Position numbers and translations under genes: made by a program. Below, in pieces: positions 1 through 7,977 of a DNA stretch of 64,000 bases. The DNA lies in assembly GCF_001424945.1 (NCBI RefSeq), contig NZ_LMCW01000005.1:1-64000 (forward strand). Reading direction: 5' to 3'. Origin of the DNA: Rhizobium sp. Root1203. GTDB taxonomy: Bacteria; Pseudomonadota; Alphaproteobacteria; Rhizobiales; Rhizobiaceae. The notes under the pieces were generated by a model. That model saw only the letters and a list, made by a program, of their open reading frames with translations. It did not search any database and was not told the DNA's origin. Each line of letters begins with the position of its first letter. Position 1 is the first letter of the stretch.

Positions 1-111
1 CGCACCATCGACGACACATGGCGTCATATCGGCAGGCTGGTCGAAACCATCCAGCCCGCCGAATGCCAAAACTATCTGGAAAATGCTGGATATGGTTCCG
101 TTAAAAGGTGA
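1..111 (+). CDS. IS630-family transposase, C-terminal fragment cut by window edge
   Basis: Frame 1 is open from the first base to a TGA at 109-111 and encodes 36 residues. They include RTIDDTWRHIGRLVE and end in NYLENAGYGSVKR. A short tail of this form (acidic/aromatic helix, then N-Y-x-x-N-A-G-Y) is typical of the C-terminus of IS630/Tc1-mariner-like transposases. The catalytic DDE residues would lie upstream of the window. The 3' flank (112-206) should hold the terminal inverted repeat, but it cannot be recognised without the other end. The family call rests on a short tail, so it is moderate; whether the element is intact cannot be judged. Confidence 0.65.
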   Translation, partial: RTIDDTWRHIGRLVETIQPAECQNYLENAGYGSVKR

Positions 112-206
112 AACGCTCTAGCCTTCTCCTGGCTGCGGTTTCAATGGGGAGTTCGGAGCACTTCACGGTCAAGACGCGCCTCGATAGCGGCACCGTGATA
201 ACGAAA

Positions 207-235
207 ATGCCCGCCGCGAGACCAGCGGCGGGCAT
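207..235 (-). terminator. Rho-independent terminator of the arabinoside transporter operon
   Basis: A perfect 11-bp inverted repeat (207-217 with 225-235, arms ATGCCCGCCGC/GCGGCGGGCAT) encloses a 7-nt loop. Read on the minus strand it is followed by TTTCGT. It lies 29 bp past the stop of the binding-protein gene that ends at 264. Confidence 0.75.
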
Positions 236-263
236 CTGCACTTCGGCTCGGAGAGAGTGAGCC

Positions 264-1589
264 TTAGATGTTGGCAAGCAGCTCGTTGATGCGCGATTCC
301 ATGTCAGCAAGCGCTGCGTCGACTTCCTTCTGACCGGTGATTGCAGCGCTCATTTCCTGACCGATGATATCCTGGATCGCGAACTGGCGCTGGACAGTCG
401 CTGGCAGCGGAGTGCCGAGCGTGGCAATGGCCGCGATGGTGTCGCGATGCGGCAGGGCCTTGAACTCGGCGGAGTCCAGTACGGCCTTGACTGCCGGCAG
501 GTGGCCGGTGCGCGACCAGTCGAAGTCGTTGTCGTGGAAAAACTTCAGGAACTCGCCGATGGCAGCGGTTTCTTCAGGCGAGCGGTCCTTTTGCGACACG
601 GCCCAGCTGTGGCCGTCGGCATACTGCGCCTTCTTGCCGCCGAAGAGCTGCGGGTAGGGATAAACAGCGTAGCCGCCCTTGTTCAATGCCGTACCTGCGG
701 TCTCGGACGAGGCTGTGTAGTCCCCGATCACCCACGTGCCGTTCAGGTGGACGCCACCTTCGCCGGCGAGGAAGGCATTGATGCCGGCGGCGTAGTCCAG
801 ATCCTTGGTCGTATCGCCGTTGTCATAGATCGCCTTGTACATTTCGAGGACCTTCTTGGCCTCGGGCGTATTCAGCTTCACTTGCTTCGGGTTGGCGAAG
901 AAAGTGGAATCCTGCTGTAGAAGGTAGGTGTAGAGGTTGCGGGTGTAGAGCGCGACTTCGTTTGCGAGGTTCTGAACGAAGTAGGGTTTGCCGGTCTTTT
1001 CCTTGAACTGCTTTGCCTGTGCCAGAAGCTCGTCCGGGCTGGTCGGCAGCTTGGGCGTACCGTCTGCGTTGACGAGGTCTGCCTTTTTGAAGAGGTCCAT
1101 ATTGATGTGGTAGAGCATGGTCCAGTTGTCGATGGGCAGGCCGTAGATCTTGCCTTCCTTGGTCACGCCGCCGAGGCTGGCGTCGGTGAAGTCGGAGGAC
1201 GCAACGCCCACCGATTTCAGAAGGTCGTCGAGCGGCATGATCAGGCTCTTCGACTGGTAGTCCGCGAGCACCGACTGATGGATGGTAACGATGTCAGGCG
1301 GATCTCCGGCAGCAAACTGCGCCGTTAGCTGGTCATAACCCGGCCACTCGACCGTCGTCACGGTGACATGCACGTCAGGATTATCGGCGTTGAACTTGTT
1401 GATCAGCGAGGTGATGATACCGCACTCGCCGACAGCCTTGCTGACATCGGTGTTCGTGCCGAAGTCCGCGTCGCATGCGCCGAAGAAACGCTGGACGGTA
1501 AGTTCCGTTGCCGCGAAGGCTTGCGTCGAGCCGGCAAGCGCGATCACCGACGCCGCCGCCAGCATGTATTTCCTCAATGTATGCGTCAT
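264..1589 (-). CDS. ABC transporter sugar-binding protein (extracellular solute-binding family 1)
   Basis: This 441-residue periplasmic binding protein delivers a sugar or oligosaccharide to the two permeases encoded upstream. Residues 1-26 form a Sec signal peptide (basic start, hydrophobic core, cleavage near AFAA). The mature part has the family-1 pattern: an early domain with FNADNPDVHV, then PPDIV at about residue 100 and a tryptophan-rich GTWVIGDY region near 280. The start is set by a strong GGAGGAG just upstream of ATG. It is the last gene of an ATPase-permease-permease-binding protein operon and is followed by a terminator at 207-235. Its neighbour is a GH51 arabinofuranosidase, so arabinose or arabino-oligosaccharide is the likely ligand. 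That ligand is inferred from context. Confidence 0.9.
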   Translation of the reverse strand: MTHTLRKYMLAAASVIALAGSTQAFAATELTVQRFFGACDADFGTNTDVSKAVGECGIITSLINKFNADNPDVHVTVTTVEWPGYDQLTAQFAAGDPPDIVTIHQSVLADYQSKSLIMPLDDLLKSVGVASSDFTDASLGGVTKEGKIYGLPIDNWTMLYHINMDLFKKADLVNADGTPKLPTSPDELLAQAKQFKEKTGKPYFVQNLANEVALYTRNLYTYLLQQDSTFFANPKQVKLNTPEAKKVLEMYKAIYDNGDTTKDLDYAAGINAFLAGEGGVHLNGTWVIGDYTASSETAGTALNKGGYAVYPYPQLFGGKKAQYADGHSWAVSQKDRSPEETAAIGEFLKFFHDNDFDWSRTGHLPAVKAVLDSAEFKALPHRDTIAAIATLGTPLPATVQRQFAIQDIIGQEMSAAITGQKEVDAALADMESRINELLANI

Positions 1590-1672
1590 TCCAACTCCTC
1601 CTCTTCGGGTCTTTGACCCCTTGCTTTAGCCCCCTCCCCGGGAGCCGGTTTCGACGTCATCGCCCGTCAGCG

Positions 1673-2521
1673 TCAGCGCACGGCGGCGCCGGAGACTGCG
1701 GTCACGATGTATTTCTGGAAAAACAGGTAGAGAATGAGGATCGGCGCGCCTGCGAAGACCGCTTGCGACATCAGGAATCCGAGACCTTCCGATTGCGCGA
1801 AGTTGGTTTGCGTCGAGGCAATCCCGATCGTCAGCGTATACATTTCCTTCTTGGTGCCCGAAATCAGCGGCCAGAAGTAATCGTTCCAGGCACCGAGGAA
1901 GGTAAAGATGCCGAGCGTTGCCTGTGCTGGCACCGTGAGCGGCAGAAGCACCTTCCAGAAGATCTTGAAGCGGCTGGCATTGTCGAGCAGCGCTGCCTCG
2001 TCGAGCTCCTTCGGGATGGCGCGGAAGTACTGCGTCATCAGGAAGACGCCGAATGGCGCTGACAGACCGGGCAGGATCAGACCGTGGTAGGTGTTGTGAA
2101 ACTTCAGCCAGCTGAACAACTGGTGACGCGCGATCAGGACCGCCTGTTCCGGAACCGCCAGACCCAGCAGCACAATGATGAACAGCGCATTGCGAAACGG
2201 GAAATTCAGCCGTGCGAAGCCGTAGCCGGCGAGCGAGGAAAGGACCAGCGTCATGATCGTCAGGCCGCCTGCGACGATGACGCTGTTCAGGATCCAGCGA
2301 AAGACCGACGAGGTCGCCAGGATATTGATGTAGTTGTTGATCGTGTAAGGCGCGTGGAAGACGGAGTTCATATCCGCCATCAATTCCTTGTTGTCCTTCA
2401 GCGAGAGCCCGATCACCCAGACAACCGGCGCCATCATGATCAGCGCGCAGAGAATGGCAAGGAACAGGATCACGCGATCGCCGGTCGAACGGCCGACCAT
2501 GTTGGCACCGGAAGCGCTCAT
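1673..2521 (-). CDS. Sugar ABC transporter permease, MalG type
   Basis: Inner-membrane permease of 282 residues from the CUT1 sugar-importer family, with about six hydrophobic segments. The cytoplasmic coupling loop shows the EAA motif as DEAALLDNASRFKIFWKVLLP, which docks the ATPase. The C-terminus ends in the family-typical QKYIVTAVSGAAVR. The start at 2521 (MSASGANM) overlaps the end of the preceding permease gene by 4 bp (ATGA), so the two are translationally coupled. The frame stays open further upstream, but that stretch is antisense-like coding inside the neighbouring gene and was not used. Confidence 0.9.
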   Translation of the reverse strand: MSASGANMVGRSTGDRVILFLAILCALIMMAPVVWVIGLSLKDNKELMADMNSVFHAPYTINNYINILATSSVFRWILNSVIVAGGLTIMTLVLSSLAGYGFARLNFPFRNALFIIVLLGLAVPEQAVLIARHQLFSWLKFHNTYHGLILPGLSAPFGVFLMTQYFRAIPKELDEAALLDNASRFKIFWKVLLPLTVPAQATLGIFTFLGAWNDYFWPLISGTKKEMYTLTIGIASTQTNFAQSEGLGFLMSQAVFAGAPILILYLFFQKYIVTAVSGAAVR

Positions 2522-3453
2522 CCTTCTTCTCCTTTGCGGCGCGAGATGAAGTACTGCGCCATGGCTGCGATCAGGATCAGGACGAAGAGAACTTCCGAGG
2601 CTGCCGCACCGAGCCCCAGGTCCCACTTGGTGAAGGCGGCTTCGTAGATGTAGAAAACGATCGGTTTGGAGACGTTGTTCGGACCGCCGAGCGTCATCAG
2701 CTTGGACTGCCCGAACAGCTGGAACTGCAGCACGACCTGAATGATCAGCACGAGGACGAAGGTTCGCCGGATGGACGGCAGGGTAATGTGCCAGAGCGTG
2801 CGCCAGCGGCTGGCATTGTCGAGTGCCGCCGCCTCGTAGATCTCCGCCGGGACTTGCTGCAACGCGGAGAGGAAGAGCATCATCGGCAGACCGATGCACC
2901 ACCAGATGGTGGCGATTGCTATGCCGATCATCGCGAGCTTGGGATCGGAAAGGAAGGCCGGAGAGGTCGCACCGAACCAGCCGTAGACCGTGGCGAGCAA
3001 ACCGAAATTGCCGATGAAGACGATGCGCCAGATCAGCGTGACGATCGTGACCGACAGGACCGAAGACGAGAAGTAGATCGTGCGCAGCACCGTCGCCGTC
3101 TTCGTCTTCCGGTTCAACGCGAGTGCCAGCAAGAGCCCGAGAACGGCCAGCGCCGGCACGGTCAGAATGACGAAATAGAAGGTGTTGCCAACCACCTGTA
3201 TGAAGATCTTGTCGCGAAAGAGACGCAGATAGTTGTCGATGCCGACGAAACGACCGGTGCCGAAGGCGTCGGCCTTGTGGAGGCTGAGCCATATCCCCCA
3301 GAACAGCGGCACGGCGAGCAGGGTAACGAAGAAAAACAGATAGGGCACGACGAAAAGCGCATTGCGCCAGAGAGGTGCGTTGATGTTCTGCACCGTTTGC
3401 CGTGCGTTGGCTTTCGCAGCCGAGCGGGTGCCGGACAAGGTCGCGTCAACCAT
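2518..3453 (-). CDS. Sugar ABC transporter permease, MalF type
   Basis: Inner-membrane permease of 311 residues, the partner of the MalG-type protein. After a short cytoplasmic tail there are about six membrane segments beginning at LFVVPYLFFFVTLLAVPLF. The EAA coupling loop reads IYEAAALDNASRWRTLWH. The start at 3453 (MVDATLSG) overlaps the stop of the upstream ATPase gene by 8 bp, as expected for a coupled operon. A longer in-frame extension to 3642 would lie wholly inside the ATPase gene and is rejected. The ligand is not evident from the sequence; an arabinoside is suggested by the neighbours. Confidence 0.9.
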   Translation of the reverse strand: MVDATLSGTRSAAKANARQTVQNINAPLWRNALFVVPYLFFFVTLLAVPLFWGIWLSLHKADAFGTGRFVGIDNYLRLFRDKIFIQVVGNTFYFVILTVPALAVLGLLLALALNRKTKTATVLRTIYFSSSVLSVTIVTLIWRIVFIGNFGLLATVYGWFGATSPAFLSDPKLAMIGIAIATIWWCIGLPMMLFLSALQQVPAEIYEAAALDNASRWRTLWHITLPSIRRTFVLVLIIQVVLQFQLFGQSKLMTLGGPNNVSKPIVFYIYEAAFTKWDLGLGAAASEVLFVLILIAAMAQYFISRRKGEEG

Positions 3454-4546
3454 GCCCCGGCTCCTCATTATGCCAGGCGCTGCCCTCTGCGTCGAAAAGA
3501 TGGGTGCGGGTTCCGTCGAGCGAGAGACCCACCTCGTCGCCGATGGCGACGCGGCTGTTGCCGATATCTTCGGCCACGACCGTGCTTCCGTCCTTGAGGC
3601 GCGTATAGAGAAGCGTGCGGTCACCGAGGCGCTCGAGCACATCGACCTTGCCTGTCGTCGTCGCGGGAACGCCGCTTGCGAGTTTCACCGCCTCGGCGCG
3701 GATCCCGAGCGAGTGCGCAGTGCCCTTGACGCCGGCTGCACGGATCGTGGTCCGCAGCTCGGTGCCGTCAGGCAACCTGGCGCTGACGAAGCCGTTCTGC
3801 TCCGACAGGCCGACGTCGAGGAAGTTCATCGTCGGCGAACCCACGAAAGTGGCGACGAAGCGGCTGGCCGGGCGGGAATAGATCTCCATCGGAGAGCCGA
3901 TCTGCTCGATCTTGCGGTTGTTCATCACCACGATGCGATCGGCAAGGGTCATCGCCTCGATCTGGTCGTGCGTCACGAAGATCATCGTCGATTTGACACG
4001 ATTGCGAAGCTGGGCAAGCTCTACTCGGGTGCGAACGCGCAACGCCGCATCGAGGTTCGACAGCGGCTCGTCGAAGAGAAAGGCCTTGGGCTCCTTGACG
4101 ATGGCACGGCCGATGGCGACGCGCTGGCGCTGGCCGCCGGAAAGCTGGCCGGGTTTGCGCTCTAGGAGATGGCCGATTTCAAGCATGCGGGCGGCTTCCG
4201 CAACGCGGGCGGCAATGACATCGGCGGCAACGTTGATGTTGCGCAACCCGAACGCCATGTTGTCGGACACCGTCATGTGCGGATAGAGCGCGTAACTCTG
4301 GAACACCATGGCGATGTCGCGCTGCCCTGGCGGCAACGTATCGATGCGCTCGCCATTGATCGAGATGGTTCCCTCGTCGACGCTTTCAAGGCCGGCGATC
4401 ATCCGAAGGAGGGTCGATTTCCCGCAGCCCGAAGGCCCCAGGAAAACCATGAACTCATTGGCTTTGATAGACAGCGAGAGGCCGTCGAGCACCGTCATCG
4501 AGCCATAGCGCTTGCTGACGTTGTGGATTTCGATAAAGGCCGTCAT
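3446..4546 (-). CDS. Sugar ABC transporter ATP-binding protein, UgpC/MsmK type
   Basis: ATPase of 366 residues that powers the CUT1 importer. Walker A is GPSGCGKS at residues 37-44, the Q-loop is in MVFQSYALYPH, the signature LSGGQ is at 135-139 and Walker B with the catalytic Glu is FLFDEP at 156-161. The switch His is in IFVTHDQIEAM. The region after about residue 235 is the C-terminal TOBE/MalK-like regulatory domain. It is the first gene of the transporter operon, preceded by a 244-bp non-coding gap that holds a perfect inverted repeat at 4751-4768. MalK-family ATPases are often shared between importers, so its partner specificity is not fixed. Confidence 0.92.
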   Translation of the reverse strand: MTAFIEIHNVSKRYGSMTVLDGLSLSIKANEFMVFLGPSGCGKSTLLRMIAGLESVDEGTISINGERIDTLPPGQRDIAMVFQSYALYPHMTVSDNMAFGLRNINVAADVIAARVAEAARMLEIGHLLERKPGQLSGGQRQRVAIGRAIVKEPKAFLFDEPLSNLDAALRVRTRVELAQLRNRVKSTMIFVTHDQIEAMTLADRIVVMNNRKIEQIGSPMEIYSRPASRFVATFVGSPTMNFLDVGLSEQNGFVSARLPDGTELRTTIRAAGVKGTAHSLGIRAEAVKLASGVPATTTGKVDVLERLGDRTLLYTRLKDGSTVVAEDIGNSRVAIGDEVGLSLDGTRTHLFDAEGSAWHNEEPGHG

Positions 4547-4750
4547 CCAACTGCTCCCATATTGCAGTCAGAACCCGAAAAGCCGATATGGACACGTGGT
4601 TGGCATATCCCGACCGAGCCACCCGCTTTGACAAACGGGCGCCCTTCAGTCAGTGATAGTGCCAGAACAGAAGCGGTCGCTTCCATCTGTTCCTCCCAGT
4701 GGCACGTCAACTCCGGTGCGCTGACATTAAATCATACTATTGTGATGTCA

Positions 4751-4768
4751 ACATATCTTTTGATATGT
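4751..4768. promoter_or_regulatory. Candidate operator upstream of the arabinoside importer
   Basis: Perfect inverted repeat with 7-bp arms and a 4-bp spacer (ACATATC-TTTT-GATATGT) in the AT-rich half of the 4547-4790 gap. It has the same 7-4-7 geometry as the repeat upstream of the GH51 gene (6327-6344). No other gene is visible in this gap. Binding by the regulator at 6410-7336 is an inference. Confidence 0.4.
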
Positions 4769-4790
4769 ATCCGATTTTGTGATTTAAATA

Positions 4791-6302
4791 TTACGCCTGC
4801 AGCCGGATCATCCGGTATGAGAGCGGAGCGATTTTTGCGCTAAGCTTCCCATCCGCAAACGACGCACCGTCAGTCTTCCGGGGCACGACGTTGTCGGGCC
4901 GTTCCGAAGTGTTGGTGATGGTGAGGTCGGCATGTGCGATCACCTGGTCGTCGGCGATCTTGAGCGCTCCAAACTCCAGCAGGCTGACATCGAGATCGAG
5001 CGCTTCCGTGCCATTGCGATTGACGATGAAGAAGGTCACCGTCTTCCCGTGCGCGTCGTGAACGGCGGAGACGTCGAGATAGGGCACGTCGCCAAGATCG
5101 TCGACGGTATAGCTCGGGCTGTCCACCATCAGCTTCAGCGCCGTGCCGCGGCCGAAGACCGAGGCAAAGTAGTAGGGGTAGAAGATGGTCTGGCGCCATG
5201 CAGCCCCACCAGGGGTCGTCATGATTGGCGCAATGACGTTCACGAGCTGCGCCAGGCAGGCGATCTTGACGACATCGGCACGATTGATGAAGGTATTGAG
5301 GATGCAGCCGACCTGCAGAACGTCCTCGAAATTGTAGTCGTCCTCGAGCAGCGCCGGAGCATGCGGCCAGCCGTTGGCGCCGGCCAGCGTCGCTTTGTCC
5401 CGCTCCTTGGAATGATACCAGACGTTCCATTCATCGAAGGAGATGTAGACGTCCTTGGTCGAGCGCTTCTTCGCCTTGATGTAATCGATGACGCCGGCAA
5501 CGGTGCCGATGTAGTTGTCGAGCTCGATGCTGCGGGCGAGATAATTGGCGGTGTTCTTGGCGCGATTCTCAAAATACATGTGCAGCGAGATGTAATCGAC
5601 CTCGTTGTAGGTATGATCGAGAACGGTGGCCTCCCATTCGGGGTAGCTCGGCATATGGGCGTTGGACGAGCCGCAGACGACAAGCTCCAGCGAGCTGTCG
5701 AAGGCGCGCATCGCCTTAGCTGTCTCATGCGCCAGGCGGCCATATTCGTCCGCCGTCTTGTGGCCGATCTGCCAGGGGCCATCCATCTCGTTGCCGAGGC
5801 ACCAGAGCTTCACGTCCCAAGGTTCGGCGCGGCCGTTGGCGACGCGCTTGTCGCTCCATTCGCTGCCGCCGGGGTGGTTGACGTATTCGAGGAAATTGCG
5901 CGCCTCATCCAGGCCGCGCGAGCCGAGATTGACGGCGAGCATCATCTCGGTGTTGGCAGACACGCACCAATCGGCGAACTCGTGCATCCCGACCTGATTG
6001 CTCTCGGACGTGTGCCAGGCAAGGTCGAGGCGCGTCGGGCGGCTCTCCTTCGGGCCGATCCCGTCTTCCCAATTATAGGCGGAGACGAAGTTGCCGCCGG
6101 GATAGCGCACGATCGGAACGTTGAGCTCCTTGACCAGATCGATGACATCCTTGCGCATGCCGTATTCGTCGGCGGTGGCATGATCCGGCTCATAGATTCC
6201 GGTATAGACGGCGCGGCCAAGGTGCTCGATGAATGAGCCATACAGGCGCGGATCGATTTCCGAAATCGTGTACTTGCTGTGCGCTGTAACCGCAGCCTTC
6301 AT
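4791..6302 (-). CDS. Alpha-L-arabinofuranosidase, GH51
   Basis: Glycosidase of 503 residues that releases terminal arabinofuranose from arabinan, arabinoxylan or arabino-oligosaccharides. Within the (beta/alpha)8 domain the acid/base Glu is E172 in LGNEMDGPW and the nucleophile is E291 in YISFDEWNVW. Both match the GH51 pattern. An early RYPGGNF block and the C-terminal beta-domain from about residue 390 also fit, and the length is usual for the family. There is no signal peptide, so it acts in the cytoplasm on imported oligosaccharides. The start at 6302 is chosen over an in-frame GTG at 6314 because GGAGG lies 5 nt before the ATG. It lies between its likely regulator and the importer operon, all on one strand. 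Confidence 0.93.
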   Translation of the reverse strand: MKAAVTAHSKYTISEIDPRLYGSFIEHLGRAVYTGIYEPDHATADEYGMRKDVIDLVKELNVPIVRYPGGNFVSAYNWEDGIGPKESRPTRLDLAWHTSESNQVGMHEFADWCVSANTEMMLAVNLGSRGLDEARNFLEYVNHPGGSEWSDKRVANGRAEPWDVKLWCLGNEMDGPWQIGHKTADEYGRLAHETAKAMRAFDSSLELVVCGSSNAHMPSYPEWEATVLDHTYNEVDYISLHMYFENRAKNTANYLARSIELDNYIGTVAGVIDYIKAKKRSTKDVYISFDEWNVWYHSKERDKATLAGANGWPHAPALLEDDYNFEDVLQVGCILNTFINRADVVKIACLAQLVNVIAPIMTTPGGAAWRQTIFYPYYFASVFGRGTALKLMVDSPSYTVDDLGDVPYLDVSAVHDAHGKTVTFFIVNRNGTEALDLDVSLLEFGALKIADDQVIAHADLTITNTSERPDNVVPRKTDGASFADGKLSAKIAPLSYRMIRLQA

Positions 6303-6326
6303 GACATCCTCCACTATATCGTCTTT

Positions 6327-6344
6327 TTGTGATCTATATCACAA
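6327..6344. promoter_or_regulatory. Candidate operator upstream of the GH51 gene
   Basis: Perfect 7-4-7 inverted repeat TTGTGAT-CTAT-ATCACAA, 25 bp upstream of the GH51 start codon. Its right half runs into TATATCACAATTTGAGAT (6335-6352), which matches 14 of 18 bases with TATATCAACATTTTTGAT upstream of the adjacent regulator gene. It also resembles a CRP half-site pair (TGTGA-TCACA), so a CRP-like protein is an alternative binder. Confidence 0.45.
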
Positions 6345-6409
6345 TTTGAGATGAATAAAGCGGAAGCTCCGACCCCGGTCAAGGGTAAAATTCAGAAAAA
6401 CGGATATAG

Positions 6410-7336
6410 TCAGCGGGTTTTCAGGCGCAGCAGGATGTCCTGGTCGTAGTTGCCGAAGCCGCGACCGAAAATATTGATGCCTCCGGGATGCTTGGCGTCG
6501 TCGCGAACGCCGATGCGCAAGCGGATCGAATGATGCTCGTCCAGCTTGAGGTTCTTTAGCGTGACGTCGGAGATGCGCAATCCATCGACGAAAGCGCCGT
6601 CGTCATTGATACGGAAATTCTTGAGCTTGCCATATTGCGAGCCCTTAAGCTTCCACCAGTCCGGCGTGAAAACCCCGCGTTTATCGCCGAAATCGCCCGG
6701 AGACGTCCATGTTCCGATGTCCGTCCCGTTCACCGTAAGCGTGATGTCGGAGGGCCAGTCGGCGCTCGTTCCGGGCACTTCGGAACTCAGCTCCATGACG
6801 AACTCAATCTCGCGAATGCTGGTGTTCGTCAGACGCGCATTGTTCGGAAACTGATACTCCACATGACCGCGCGTGAACCAGATCAACGCCGTTTTCATCC
6901 GGTCCGGGTCGAAAAACGTGTTGGGAACGTCGAGCAAGCCGATAATGCCCTCGACCGAGCAGAGACCGCACGGCGCCGTCACCTCGAAACCCGTATAGAG
7001 ACCAAGCGGCATCGACACTTCGATGGCATCCGGTTCGGTTTCCTTGATTTCATTCTTGAAGACCACGAGGATTTCGTCATAGACGCTGTGGCAGACTTTC
7101 TGGTTGCCCTTGCGGGCCTTCTGCGTCTCCGTGCGGATCAGCCCCGCCTCCTCCAGCATCTGCACGTTCGTCGAGACGCTCGATTGCGGCAGGTCAAGGA
7201 TCTCAGCAATTTCATTGACGTTCAGCGGCCCCCTCTCGTGGAGCAGCTTCAACACGGACACTCTTGCCGGCGATGCCAGACCCTTGAGAATGGGCATGCC
7301 CTCTTCAGGGTCGACGACAAGAAAGTTGCGGCTCAT
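6410..7336 (-). CDS. ArsR-type winged-helix regulator with C-terminal sensor domain
   Basis: Regulator of 308 residues. The N-terminal 90 residues form a winged helix of the ArsR type: LKGLASPARVSVLKLL, then VNEIAEILDLPQSSVSTNV as the recognition helix region. The remaining 210 residues are beta-rich (for example WFTRGHVEYQFPNNARL) and are probably a ligand-sensing domain, since classical ArsR proteins stop at about 110 residues. No CxC metal site of the ArsR/SmtB kind is visible, so a sugar rather than a metal is the likely effector. It is encoded 107 bp upstream of the GH51 gene on the same strand. Control of the arabinoside genes, and of itself through the site at 7381-7395, is inferred. 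Confidence 0.8.
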   Translation of the reverse strand: MSRNFLVVDPEEGMPILKGLASPARVSVLKLLHERGPLNVNEIAEILDLPQSSVSTNVQMLEEAGLIRTETQKARKGNQKVCHSVYDEILVVFKNEIKETEPDAIEVSMPLGLYTGFEVTAPCGLCSVEGIIGLLDVPNTFFDPDRMKTALIWFTRGHVEYQFPNNARLTNTSIREIEFVMELSSEVPGTSADWPSDITLTVNGTDIGTWTSPGDFGDKRGVFTPDWWKLKGSQYGKLKNFRINDDGAFVDGLRISDVTLKNLKLDEHHSIRLRIGVRDDAKHPGGINIFGRGFGNYDQDILLRLKTR

Positions 7337-7380
7337 GGGGTTCCGATCGGGCGGGGCAAGGATGCGTTTCCTTGTTCTAT

Positions 7381-7395
7381 ATCAACATTTTTGAT
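7381..7395. promoter_or_regulatory. Candidate autoregulatory site of the ArsR-type regulator
   Basis: Inverted repeat ATCAA-N5-TTGAT, 45 bp upstream of the regulator start codon. It lies within an 18-bp stretch (7378-7395) that shares 14 bases with the region upstream of the GH51 gene. Confidence 0.35.
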
Positions 7396-7567
7396 TTATT
7401 CAATCGGCCGCCCGAGATCTCCGACAAGCAAAGCTTAGCCTTGTTTGCAAACTTCGACGTCAGGTGCTCTCACGCACGGTTGCGCCAAATATGCTGCCGT
7501 CTATTGTGCGAGCAGGGCGTTTCCCTGCCGCCAGAATCAATGGCTCGAGGGATGGACTGAGCACAAT

Positions 7568-7909
7568 GTGGGGTCGTCGATTTTGAAAGCCGTTTTCCGT
7601 ACGACATTAATTTCCTTTGCTATTCTGCTGTCGACAGCGGCATCCGCCGCATCGGACGGCTGGCGTCCCGATGGCAGGGGCACGAGCACATGGCACGTCT
7701 TGCCGTCGGAAGGCCAGTGCAACATCAGTCAGGCAACAAATCGAGCCAGGCGCGCTGGAATCTACAGGACCGATGTTGTTTACCAAGATGAGAATGTGGT
7801 GACGCTACGAGGACTGACGGGATGGGGTGACCGACGCGAAATAACCTTCGCCAACGTTCGGGGATGCCCTGAGGTCGGTTTTAGCGATCTGCAACCACGA
7901 CCACGCTGA
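7568..7909 (+). CDS. Small secreted protein of unknown function
   Basis: About 113 residues. Residues 6-28 are a clear signal peptide (KAVFRTTLISFAILLSTAAS, then ASAA cleavage), so the mature part of about 85 residues is periplasmic or exported. It contains two cysteines (in GQCNIS and RGCPEV) that could form a disulphide. I do not recognise a family. The start is uncertain: GTG at 7568 is used, TTG at 7583 would give just the signal peptide, and the frame stays open up to 7445. It is a lone plus-strand gene between two minus-strand operons. Confidence 0.55.
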   Translation: MGSSILKAVFRTTLISFAILLSTAASAASDGWRPDGRGTSTWHVLPSEGQCNISQATNRARRAGIYRTDVVYQDENVVTLRGLTGWGDRREITFANVRGCPEVGFSDLQPRPR

Positions 7910-7925
7910 GCCGAGGGCAAAAAGC

Positions 7926-7944
7926 CCCGCGGCAAGGCCGCGGG
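7926..7944 (-). terminator. Rho-independent terminator of the agp operon
   Basis: An 8-bp perfect stem (CCCGCGGC/GCCGCGGG) with a 3-nt loop. On the minus strand it is followed closely by CTTTTTG. It sits 34 bp beyond the agaL2 stop. The plus-strand side lacks a good T-run, although the small secreted gene ends only 17 bp before it. Confidence 0.7.
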
Positions 7945-7977
7945 ACTTCTTGAGGCGCAAGACCGGGAGAGAGTTGG

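Noticed and set aside
2518..3292. N-terminal extension of the MalG-type permease to over 530 residues
   Set aside because: The extension is the other frame of the MalF-type gene and has no membrane-protein character; MSASGANM at 2521 with ATGA overlap is the natural start.
4690..4720. Sigma-54 promoter suggested by TGGCACG
   Set aside because: The -12 element TTGC is absent at the required distance (sequence continues TCAACTCCGGTGC).
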